Shown here: one piece after another, positions 43,546-52,100 of the stretch
Layout: every line of letters begins with the position of its first letter
Position numbering within the stretch: the stretch's first letter is position 1
From: Kapaibacterium sp044224925
GTDB lineage: Bacteria > Bacteroidota > Ignavibacteria > Kapaibacteriales > Kapaibacteriaceae
Length of the DNA: 64,000 bases
Direction: 5' to 3'
Assembly: GCA_044224925.1 (NCBI GenBank)
Contig: JBGAJM010000002.1
Coordinates: 124,001 to 188,000, forward strand
The notes under the pieces: generated by a model
What the model was told of the DNA's origin: nothing
The model's database searches: none
The model's input: the letters and a program-made list of their open reading frames with translations, nothing else
Made by a program: the position numbers and the translations under genes

Positions 43546-45092
43546 TCGACACTCATGCCCATATCGACACCGAGGCCTTCGAACCTGATCGGGCAGAGAT
43601 GCTCGAACGCGCGTGGGAGGCAGGTCTCACGGCCATCATCATCCCCGCCATCAAGGCCGTCGACTTCGCGCATTTGCGCACGGTGGTGGCCTCGGACCCG
43701 CGGATCTTTCGTGGTGCCGGTATTCACCCGCACCATGTTGGCGAGGTGGAGAAGGAGGTCTTGGCCGAAGTGGAGCAAGATTGTGCTGATCCCAAGGTGG
43801 TGGCTGTTGGCGAGATCGGACTGGACTATTACTACGACTTCTGTCCGCCCGACATTCAGAAGTGGTATTTTCGTGAGCAGCTTCGCATTGCGAAACGCTG
43901 CAACAAACCTGTGATCGTGCACAACCGGGAATCGGACGAAGACCTCCTGACCATCATCGAAGAAGAGCAGGATGGCTCGCTACGCGGGGTTCTGCATTGT
44001 TTTTCGAGTGACACGTCGGTACTCGACCGGGCCATCGACCTTGGCATGCATGTTTCGTTCACAGGCAATATCACGTTCAAGAGATCGACGTTGGATGAGG
44101 TTGTCCGATCGGTACCGGCAGATCGATTCATGATCGAGACCGATTCGCCCTACATCACGCCGGTGCCGCATCGCGGAAAACGAAACGAGCCATCATACGT
44201 TCGCCTTACGGCGGAAAAAATTGCGGAGATACGTTCCATGTCCTATCAGGAAGTGATCGAAACGACAACTGCCACGGCACGCAAGCTGTTTGGCCTTCTG
44301 ATGGTTCTCGCCATTGTCGTCCTCACGGCGCAAGCGCAGCCCACCAAGCCCAATGAAGATGATTACGAGACGGACCAGTCGTACGATAATGCCTTTGCGA
44401 CCTACGTTGCCGACTCGGTGGCATGGTCCAAGTGGATCAAACCGAAGAAGTTCGGCTTCGGTATCGTGATCGGCTCGAATACTGTTGTCGAGAATCAGAC
44501 CTATACTCCTCCGGGCAAGTTCGTCCCATCCGACACGACCTATCCGTATACGTTCGACTCAACGCTGATCGGCAAGTCTCGGTCCTTTTCCTACAACGGT
44601 CTTGCGGCCTTCGGCGCGCAGGCGACGTACAGTCTGTCGGATCGCATCACGCTCGAAGCGTCCTACTTCTTCTCGAAGAACAATCAACCAATTGAACAGG
44701 GTCTGGACCCGATCACGTATCACATCGTGAATGTTGGCGGGTATTACAACCTCAATCCGTACGCGAAAGTGAACTTTCACGCGAATGGCGGACTGTCGTA
44801 TGTGGCCAGTAGTGATGGTACCAACGCAAGCTCACGGATTGGTTTGAATCTTGGACCCGCGATGTCGGTGAACATCCCGTCACCCGTTGGTCTGTTCGTC
44901 CCCACCTTTGTGGTACGATTCAACTTCATGTTCGGCACCACGGAGGATCAAGTTATCGCGAGATATCGCGACAAGAATGGTGGTCCGATCGTCGACCCGG
45001 TCACAAAGGAAGAAGTTGGCGTTGACAAGGCAGATGTGACCACGATCTATTCCTTGCCACACCTTACCCTCACCTGGTATCCAAAGTTCTAA
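43542..45092 (+). CDS. TatD family hydrolase fused in frame to an outer-membrane barrel protein
   Basis: A frame of 516 residues from a GTG overlapping the bcp stop. Residues 1-252 are a complete TatD-type metal hydrolase: His5 and His7 (THAHID), Glu91 (GEIGLDYY), His127 (VIVHNRES), His152 (LHCFSS), Asp201 (IETDSPY), ending in the family's final helix (TTTATARKLFGL). With no stop it runs into a signal-peptide-like core (MVLAIVVLTAQAQ, from residue 254) and an exported beta-barrel of about 250 residues (FGFGIVIGSNTV, GAQATYSLSDRITLEASYFF, ending LTLTWYPKF). A cytosolic enzyme and a barrel cannot both work as one chain, so either an internal start makes the barrel, or an indel has joined two overlapping genes. 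Confidence 0.85.
   Translation: MIDTHAHIDTEAFEPDRAEMLERAWEAGLTAIIIPAIKAVDFAHLRTVVASDPRIFRGAGIHPHHVGEVEKEVLAEVEQDCADPKVVAVGEIGLDYYYDFCPPDIQKWYFREQLRIAKRCNKPVIVHNRESDEDLLTIIEEEQDGSLRGVLHCFSSDTSVLDRAIDLGMHVSFTGNITFKRSTLDEVVRSVPADRFMIETDSPYITPVPHRGKRNEPSYVRLTAEKIAEIRSMSYQEVIETTTATARKLFGLLMVLAIVVLTAQAQPTKPNEDDYETDQSYDNAFATYVADSVAWSKWIKPKKFGFGIVIGSNTVVENQTYTPPGKFVPSDTTYPYTFDSTLIGKSRSFSYNGLAAFGAQATYSLSDRITLEASYFFSKNNQPIEQGLDPITYHIVNVGGYYNLNPYAKVNFHANGGLSYVASSDGTNASSRIGLNLGPAMSVNIPSPVGLFVPTFVVRFNFMFGTTEDQVIARYRDKNGGPIVDPVTKEEVGVDKADVTTIYSLPHLTLTWYPKF
44238..45092 (+). CDS. Possible separate barrel gene nested in the tatD frame (internal start)
   Basis: An in-frame ATG at 44238 (MSYQEVIETTTATARKLFGL) has GGAG eight bases before it. 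The product would have a 33-residue signal peptide: Arg-Lys from the end of the TatD helix as n-region, the core LFGLLMVLAIVVLT, and an AQA cleavage site. The last TatD helix would thus double as the n-region of the signal peptide. A second in-frame ATG lies at 44301 within the sequence TGATG, which is a stop/start overlap in another frame. This is a hypothesis to explain the fusion, not an independent gene call. Confidence 0.4.
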   Translation: MSYQEVIETTTATARKLFGLLMVLAIVVLTAQAQPTKPNEDDYETDQSYDNAFATYVADSVAWSKWIKPKKFGFGIVIGSNTVVENQTYTPPGKFVPSDTTYPYTFDSTLIGKSRSFSYNGLAAFGAQATYSLSDRITLEASYFFSKNNQPIEQGLDPITYHIVNVGGYYNLNPYAKVNFHANGGLSYVASSDGTNASSRIGLNLGPAMSVNIPSPVGLFVPTFVVRFNFMFGTTEDQVIARYRDKNGGPIVDPVTKEEVGVDKADVTTIYSLPHLTLTWYPKF

Positions 45093-45094
45093 CG

Positions 45095-45715
45095 ATGCTC
45101 ACCATCCTCAGCGGAACGGCACTTGAACAGGACATTGCGCGTGTGCGCTCATCCACCACGCCCATCGGAGCTTTCCGTCAGGCCGTGCACCGTATCGGTC
45201 TGCACTTGGCCGTCGAGGTCTCGAAGCACTTGCCGGCGCGCCAGATCGAAGTGACGACGCCGTTGGAGAGAACCTCTGGAACGATGATCGATGGTGATGT
45301 GGTGTTGATGCCGGTGCTGCGCGCCGGTCTTGGTCTGCTCGATCCGTTCTTGCAGGTCTTGCCCGATGCTTCCGTTGGCTACATCGGACTCAAACGCGAC
45401 GAAGTGTCGCTCGAAGCACGTGAGTACTACAAGAACTTCCCGCCACTGTCAGCATCGACAACGGCCATCATCCTTGACCCTATGCTGGCGACGGGCGGAA
45501 GCATGACGGCGGTGCTGGATCATTTGCGATCTACTCCCCTTCGCGAGATCCTGATCGCCTGCCTTATCGCCGCACCGGAAGGTATCCAGTGTGTGCAGAG
45601 CGCCTACCCGACCACGAAGCTCTTCGTGGCCACGCAAGACCGGTGTTTGAACGAGCATGGGTATATCGTGCCGGGCTTGGGAGATGCAGGTGATCGGCTG
45701 TTTGGAACGACATAG
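45095..45715 (+). CDS. upp: Uracil phosphoribosyltransferase
   Basis: A protein of 206 residues. The PRPP loop is AIILDPMLATGGSM and the C-terminal uracil-binding segment is GYIVPGLGDAGDRLFGT. The N-terminal half contains RTSGTMIDGDVVLMPVLRAGLG, typical for UPRTases. It turns uracil and PRPP into UMP for pyrimidine salvage. It starts two bases after the stop of the TatD-barrel frame. Confidence 0.96.
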   Translation: MLTILSGTALEQDIARVRSSTTPIGAFRQAVHRIGLHLAVEVSKHLPARQIEVTTPLERTSGTMIDGDVVLMPVLRAGLGLLDPFLQVLPDASVGYIGLKRDEVSLEAREYYKNFPPLSASTTAIILDPMLATGGSMTAVLDHLRSTPLREILIACLIAAPEGIQCVQSAYPTTKLFVATQDRCLNEHGYIVPGLGDAGDRLFGTT

Positions 45716-45794
45716 TTTGTCGTTCTCTTAGGACAAAAATCATTTTCGGCAAGTTGAATTCAATTGTAAGTTCGTGCGCATGGAGGATAAAATC

Positions 45795-45995
45795 ATGACA
45801 ATATTCGAATTTGGGCGCCACAAGGTGCCCTTCGCAGACATCCACGACATCAACGTGGTGTATAAGTATCACGACAATGAGATCTATGTGGATCTCGAAT
45901 TGAATGGCGGAGCTCAGCTGAGCTTGAACCTGCCGGACTCGCTCATGTTCATGGAGCAGTTCATCCGAAAGATCAGAGAAGAGAAGAACGCTTGA
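45795..45995 (+). CDS. Small protein of unknown function
   Basis: A protein of 66 residues from the ATG at 45795, chosen because GGAGG lies eight bases before it; GTG and ATG codons 15-21 bases upstream are less likely. Visible features are FGRHKVPFADIHDINVVYKY, a beta-rich middle (NEIYVDLELNGGAQLSLNL) and an amphipathic basic end (EQFIRKIREEKN). It looks cytoplasmic. I do not recognise a family. It overlaps the convergent PLP-enzyme gene by 23 bases at its 3' end. Confidence 0.7.
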   Translation: MTIFEFGRHKVPFADIHDINVVYKYHDNEIYVDLELNGGAQLSLNLPDSLMFMEQFIRKIREEKNA

Positions 45996-47163
45996 TCTCA
46001 AGTTCGGTGCCGAGGGCTCGAACAAGGGCATCGATGTCGTGCTGCTCTGTGTGCGCATGCACACTGAACCGCAAGATCGGTAGGTCTAGCCATCGATGGA
46101 CGACCACTTCAATGGAGTGATCGTCGTACAACCGCTCTTTCAGAGCATCTGTGTCCACGTCGGGCAACAGCACCATTCCCATCTGCAATACATCGTCCGC
46201 CTCTTGTGTGAACAAGGGGTGGACGTTCGGTATGCTACAGAGTGCATGCACGCCATACGCGCGAAGCTCCATTGCTCTTCGTTGCACCTCCGGCCAGTTT
46301 TGCTCCTTCATCCATGTAAGGGCCGCAGGCACCGTCAGGAAGGCGGCAAGGTCGCGAGTTCCCAAGAACTCATGCGTATCGGTCAGATAGCTTCCCGTTG
46401 CGAATCGAGGATCGATCTTTGCACCCTTCCAGGGATATCCATTCCAGCCCCAACTCACAACGAGCGGATCCATGATGTGCTCAAGTTCCTTACGCACATA
46501 CAAGAACGCGGATCCCTTGGGAGTGCACATCCACTTGTGACAGTTGGCGGTGTAGATATCTGCGCCGAGTGCATGAAGGTCGAGATCGAGATGACCGGGG
46601 ACATGTGAACCATCGATGAACGTAAGGATGCCTCTCTCGCGTGCGCGTCGGATCAAGCCTTCGACCGGGAGCACAATGCCCGTCGGCGAGGTGATGTGAC
46701 TCAGGAACAGCACCTTCGTCCGTTCCGTCACGCCCGCCCAGATGATCTCTTCCAGCTCCGCCTTCGAAGGAACCGGTAACGGAATGTGTTGCCGCACCAT
46801 GCGAACACCACGATCCTCATGATAGAATTTCCAGGCATGCTCACAGGCACCATACTCATGGTCCGTGGTGAGCACTTCATCTCCGGGCTCGAGGTGTAGA
46901 GCGTGCACACCAACATTCACGCCGTAGGTGCTGTTGACCACGAAGACCAATTCGTTCGTGTCGCATCCCACGTACGATGCCAGTGAGGCACGCGCATCGT
47001 GCAAGAGTGCCGGTGCTTCGCGAAAGAACAGCACGGGTTGACGCTCCAGTCGTTCCTGCCACTCCTGATACACGCGATGAAGCACGCGTGGCGTTGCACC
47101 GAACGATCCGTGATTCAGAAAGGTCACGTTCGGATCAAGCAGAAAGTCCTTCTTCGCTAGCAC
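45973..47163 (-). CDS. PLP-dependent class V aminotransferase family (isopenicillin-N-epimerase-like)
   Basis: A protein of 396 residues from a GTG at 47163 with GGAGG five bases before it. It starts FLNHGSFGATPRVL, typical of the CefD-like branch. The PLP Lys lies in TANCHKWMCTPKGSAFLYV, and FIDGSHVPGHLDLDLHALGAD holds the Asp that binds the pyridine nitrogen. This branch includes epimerases, desulfurases and hercynylcysteine lyases, so the substrate is open. It starts ten bases after the stop of the OmpA-like gene. Confidence 0.88.
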   Translation of the reverse strand: MLAKKDFLLDPNVTFLNHGSFGATPRVLHRVYQEWQERLERQPVLFFREAPALLHDARASLASYVGCDTNELVFVVNSTYGVNVGVHALHLEPGDEVLTTDHEYGACEHAWKFYHEDRGVRMVRQHIPLPVPSKAELEEIIWAGVTERTKVLFLSHITSPTGIVLPVEGLIRRARERGILTFIDGSHVPGHLDLDLHALGADIYTANCHKWMCTPKGSAFLYVRKELEHIMDPLVVSWGWNGYPWKGAKIDPRFATGSYLTDTHEFLGTRDLAAFLTVPAALTWMKEQNWPEVQRRAMELRAYGVHALCSIPNVHPLFTQEADDVLQMGMVLLPDVDTDALKERLYDDHSIEVVVHRWLDLPILRFSVHAHTEQHDIDALVRALGTELEIKRSSLL

Positions 47164-47173
47164 ATGCGCCTCC

Positions 47174-49135
47174 TTAGTCGCCGATCACGGCGCGAACCGA
47201 TCGGTTCGCGATGCGACCCATTGGTGTTGCGTTCGAGGCGGCCGTCGATGGTTCAATGATGATCGTAACATCACGCTCGGAAAGACCCAACAGGCGCAAT
47301 GCAGCGAGTGCGCGCGAACGCTGCAACTGTGCATTATGGTCCGGATCTCCAAGATCGTCCGCTCCCGGATACAACGTGATCGTCTTGCCCTTCTTCCTTG
47401 CCGCCTTCACTGCCGACACGGCCTCTTGGTCGATGGCGTAGAACGATCCTTCATCGAAGCCGAAGTATCCGATCATCACGGAGTTCTTTGATGTGGCCGA
47501 CAGGTGGCGGAGCACGAAGAGCGTGTCTCTTACACTTGACACTGCTGTTGGTCGAAGCAGAGCTGTTGTGCCTGCACGTTGGGAACGACGATCCGTATCA
47601 GTGACCATGCTCGACGCAGCGATCTCCACTGTTTCGCGCTGCAGTTGCTGTGGCATCAAGACCAATGTCTTGAACTCGCCATCGCCCTGTAATGGCGATG
47701 TACGGCCGTTCACTTCCGCATGGGTATCGATCGTGCATGGACCTGCTTCGCAGACCAACGTGGTCACGACGTTCACCGACACCGGTCGATACGAACGATG
47801 CGAATGCAACGTGTCGACGTCGACAACATCATCACCGCCATCAAGATCGATCCGAACGAAGCGTTGTTCTTCCAAGAGCTGCGGATGGGCAGGGACGATG
47901 GTCGATGGTCTGGCCACGATCGACACGCGCTGTGCCTGTACTTCGAGGAGATCCGCCACATGCAGGATGCGCTTCTTTGCCAATGCGGCATCTTCATCAC
48001 TCGATGATGAACCGGTGATCGTGAGCCGTACCGAACGATGTGCAGCCAACCACGAACGCAATGCGGCAATGGTCCGCCGCTGATCGGTGGTACCAACCGA
48101 CAGATCGTCGAGCAGATCGGTCGCGTCCTTCTTGAAGAACAGCAATGGCGCGGCCTGATACCGGAACACAGTGTCCTGCATCTCGATGCACGGCACGTCC
48201 AACGTATCACCCGCAGCAACGATCGTACTGCCGACGACAATGGAGATCCCTGCTTCCAGACGATGCTCCACGGCGATCACCGGAGGGGGTGGCGGTGGTG
48301 GCGGAGGTGGCGGTGGTGGCGGAGGCGGCGGTGGTGGCGGCGGTGGCGGTGGTGGTGGTGGTGGCGAGGCAGCGGGGATGTTCCATTGCACCATTGCACC
48401 GACACGTATCGAGTTCACGGACCAAGTGATGTCCTTCACCACGGAGCTCAACGCCATGGAATACGTGAATGCCGGAGAGATCGTGAGTCCACGTGCAACA
48501 TCGATATCGTACCGAATGCCCATGGTGAGGGCCGTGTAGAGTCCGGACGCATTAGGGATCGAACCGCTTGACGTGTTCCGTACACGCTGTCCGTTCTCGA
48601 ACGTGTAGTCGGAAGACGAAGGGTCGATCAATGTTTGCGATTGCGTATACGACGCGGCAAGGGGCAGGGCGGCAAGAAGACCGATCCTGACCTTGAGCGC
48701 TTCGACATTTGGAATGGCAAGTGCCACATAGGGCTCGATGCCAAGCGGCATATAGGTCGTCTCGATCGTATGCTCCACCGTGCCCTTGGTCACCGTGGAA
48801 CCGTTGATGATGTTGCCAACGAACTCTTGTTCTGTGAGCGTTGCATTCAACATCGACCATGAAAGATCGGCACCAACGCGATACGGCAGTCCAAACAACG
48901 TTCCGTCAGGAAGGAGTTCGATCCCTGCAAGCGCTGACAGACCGAAGCCCGTTCCACCGGTGAACTCAACACAACAGTTCGGTACACCCGGTAACTGCGT
49001 GAACGAGGCCGAGTGTAGGTTCGGACCGGCGTAGAGGCCGCCATGCAGGAAAAGATTGGTCGGCGACGGTTCGTCGGCATGAACACCAACGACCGCAAGG
49101 ACAAGACACAGGAAGACGGCGTGTGGTCTGATCAT
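47174..49135 (-). CDS. Outer-membrane protein with barrel, 28-Pro linker and two OmpA-like domains
   Basis: A protein of 653 residues from the ATG at 49135, which overlaps the stop of the upstream gene (TGATG). A signal peptide (HAVFLCLVLAVVGVHAD) precedes a barrel-like domain of about 235 residues (FLHGGLYAGPNL, YRVGADLSWSML, VGAMVQWNIP). Then come 28 consecutive prolines (about residues 258-285). Two OmpA-like segments follow. The first is degenerate (LRSWLAAHRSVRLTITGSSS) and the second has FGFDEGSFYAIDQEAVSAV, LYPGADDLGDPDHNAQL and QRSRALAALRLLGL. It probably ties the outer membrane to peptidoglycan, with the prolines as a stiff spacer. Confidence 0.88.
   Translation of the reverse strand: MIRPHAVFLCLVLAVVGVHADEPSPTNLFLHGGLYAGPNLHSASFTQLPGVPNCCVEFTGGTGFGLSALAGIELLPDGTLFGLPYRVGADLSWSMLNATLTEQEFVGNIINGSTVTKGTVEHTIETTYMPLGIEPYVALAIPNVEALKVRIGLLAALPLAASYTQSQTLIDPSSSDYTFENGQRVRNTSSGSIPNASGLYTALTMGIRYDIDVARGLTISPAFTYSMALSSVVKDITWSVNSIRVGAMVQWNIPAASPPPPPPPPPPPPPPPPPPPPPPPPPPPPVIAVEHRLEAGISIVVGSTIVAAGDTLDVPCIEMQDTVFRYQAAPLLFFKKDATDLLDDLSVGTTDQRRTIAALRSWLAAHRSVRLTITGSSSSDEDAALAKKRILHVADLLEVQAQRVSIVARPSTIVPAHPQLLEEQRFVRIDLDGGDDVVDVDTLHSHRSYRPVSVNVVTTLVCEAGPCTIDTHAEVNGRTSPLQGDGEFKTLVLMPQQLQRETVEIAASSMVTDTDRRSQRAGTTALLRPTAVSSVRDTLFVLRHLSATSKNSVMIGYFGFDEGSFYAIDQEAVSAVKAARKKGKTITLYPGADDLGDPDHNAQLQRSRALAALRLLGLSERDVTIIIEPSTAASNATPMGRIANRSVRAVIGD
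48281..48364 (-). repeat. Polyproline codon run (28 CCN codons)
   Basis: An uninterrupted run of 28 proline codons inside the OmpA-like gene. On the plus strand it appears as a GGN-rich stretch. All four CCN codons are mixed (CCG, CCA, CCT, CCC), so the run is not a simple DNA slippage product of one codon, although the GGT/GGC pattern shows recent expansion. Translation of such a run needs EF-P. Confidence 0.95.
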
Positions 49136-52100
49136 CAACGCACCACGATCAACATGGTGGATTCAACGAGGTCTACCGTTCGAACAAGGATCATGTAGAC
49201 GCCCGGAGGTAGATCTTGCACATTGATCGGCACCGAACTATCACCACTCGGGAGAGACGTCGGGATGGGAGTCAAGCGTTCATTGCCTTGCTGGTCGACC
49301 ACCGAGATCGACGCTTGCAGTGCTTGCGTGGTTCGTGTTCGCAAGGTCACCACATTGCTCGCCGGATTTGGATCGACGCTTCGAATGATCGGTGGGGTCT
49401 TGCGGAGGATCCTTCGCGTGGGATCCGGCTGAAGGATCGTGAGCACACCGGTCGCATAGGTACAGGTGACCGTGCTTCCGAAGTTCTCGCGAGCAGGATC
49501 GAAGACCATATGCGTTGAATCGATCTCTGCAAGTCCAGCAGGACCTTCCAGTGTGGCGATCGCTCCATTGCCGCTGAAGTCGGATGAGAGTTCGAACACG
49601 ATCACGCGACGGTCGTTGATGATGTCCTGCGACACGATGGAAGCAGTACCATTCGTAGCGGTGATCGTTGCGCCGAGGAACAGTCGTGGATTCAGCGTGA
49701 AGGCTGCGCGCAATGGTCGAACGCCGCGATACGGAACGGTCTCGTTGATCTGTGCATTGATGGTGAGGATGGCATTCTCGCGCGGGTCTGCCGATGTGTT
49801 CGCAACGGAGAGCACCGATGTACCCGAATACAGCATCAGCGCACAACGCACCAAGCTCGCACATGGTTGGATCGAAAACTCGATCGATGCATCGGCCGTT
49901 GGCGGAGTGCCGAGGTAGCGGATGCGGATGGCAACAGAGTCGTTACTGTTCAGTGTGTACGGAAGCGGTGTCAGCACCTCGAACGGAGCACCGGCAGTGA
50001 TCAACGCATCGGTGATCGTCACAGGATTCTCGGACGTGTTCGTGAGCATGAGCGTTCGCTCGGGGATCTCCGGAATGAACGGAAGGGCCGTGTGCGACTG
50101 ACGGATGTCGGCACCGGAGCCGCGTCCGGTGACGCGAGTACTGCGCTTCACAACATCCTGATCCTCATAGCGAACCATCACATGACCTGTATCGAGACCA
50201 TTGCGACGCGGAACGAATTCGACCTCAACGCTCAACGTACCATTGGGCGGGATGATCGTGTCCTTGATCGCCGTCAGCACGCGGAACTGCGATTGCAATC
50301 CTCGGTCGATAAAGACGGAGTTCACCAGGAGATCCACCGTGTCTGCATTCCGTAGTAACTGGATCGTTTGCTTCTTGCGAAGTCCGATGCAGACATCACC
50401 AAAATCTGTGGGGTCTCCGAGCATGGGGATGTTACGATCGATACTTCGGAACGAGATCGCAAGCGTGCTCGTAACGTCGCATGCTTCCATGAAGAGCGTG
50501 TCTTCGATCAGGCCTGTATCCAGTGGTGCTGCGAAGAACCGAAGTTGCATGCAGGTTCCCGGTTGGATCGTGTCGCCTTGTAACGTGTCGGCAGGTCGCA
50601 CATACCAACCTCGCTTCATCGTTGCGAGGTTGATGATATAGGGCACAACGCCCACATTGCAGACATCACTGGTGAGCACGGTGTCCAGCTCCGTTCCGAT
50701 CAGCAGCGTGCGGAGTTTGACGGGCGTGAAGACAACGGCTGGCGCTACGATGCGAAACGGTGCGTCGGTGGTGTCGTCGTCCGCCTGGATGAAGTCTCGA
50801 GCCTCTGCGTTCTGGCCGAACCGATTGTCCGAAGCATAGGCGAGCATCTTGCCATCGTTCCGGATCTCAAGATCCGTCACCAGGCCGGGGAAGTTTCCGA
50901 AAGCCGTGTCCAGTCCGTTCTTCATCAAGTCCCACGAGAGGATCCCCGTGGTCGCACGGAAGGCCATCAAGAGATTCAGTCCGTTCGAACTGAAGGCCAA
51001 GGCGACCGGAGCCGACGATGCCACTTGGATGCGACGTGCGACGGTCTGCGTGGAAAGGTCATAGACAAATGTCTCCTGGCTGTTCCCACCGATGGTGGTG
51101 CCGATCTCTGGTCTGCCTCCCAAGGCAACGAATCGCCCATCGCGCGAGGCCGATACGAGATCCACGACGGGAATGGTCTCTTGACCGATGAATCCAGTAG
51201 GGGTGGTCGACGTGATGCCGCCCGTGGCAAGATCCAGTGTATAGACCGTTGCATCGAGCGTGTAGGCGAGGAGGACACCACTTCCCAAACTCGCAGCGGA
51301 CATTGGGGATGGCAACGAGATCGGTGCGAGCGGTGTGAGGTTCGGAAGCGAGTAGACAAAGATCGATGGTGCGATCGTTGGCGTGACGTACAGTTTGGTC
51401 CCATCGGTACTGATGGCAAGGTCGCGCGGAACGAAGCTACTTGGCAACGTCACCGACTGCACCGGCGTTGGCGTCCCCGCCGTGAACCGATGCACGATAC
51501 CGCTGGCCGTTAGCGCAAGGAAGTCGCCGTTGTTATTGATGTAGGCGAGTCCACGCACGAAGTCCCGCGGATCCAACGGAACAGTGTAGGATCGTTCGTT
51601 GGTGTAAGGCAACGTGTTCCATTCATAAATGGTACCAGTGCCGTAGGCCAGCAAGAGCTTTGCCCCGTCCGGACGGAACGCCACGTTCGTGGCCGGCGAA
51701 CTGGGATCGCTCGTCACGTCCACCTTCACGCTCGACGTGAAGTTCTGTCGCACGCGAAGTCGGATCGAATCGCTGAGAATGGATGGGACGCGCCAGTCGA
51801 AGGTGGTGTCGTTGGTACGTCCGATCTCTTCGTAACTGCGACCGTTGTTATAGCTGGCATAGATCGTGAACGAACTGCCGCGCACGGCGCCGGTCCACCG
51901 CACCAGTACATGCTGACATGGTGCGAAGGCCTCGCCACCATTCGGCGACAGGATCTTCATCGTTGGGATGCGCGGGAAGACGGGCGCATTCGCCTGCACA
52001 CGTATGGTCGTACGACGATTCCCGCCGTAATACACGGTGAGCACATCAACGATCGCACCGCTCTGCGTGGGCGTGAAGTCCAGATAGAAGTTGTATCCGA

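Noticed and set aside
45716..45780. Terminator after upp (TTTGTC ... GACAAA) and promoter for the small gene at 45795
   Set aside because: The stem is only six A/T-rich pairs with a 10-base loop, and TAAGTTCG is one base off the -7 consensus with no matching upstream element; too weak to list.
48171..48539. Plus-strand glycine-rich frame
   Set aside because: It is the reverse complement of the polyproline run in the OmpA-like gene and does not look like an independent gene.
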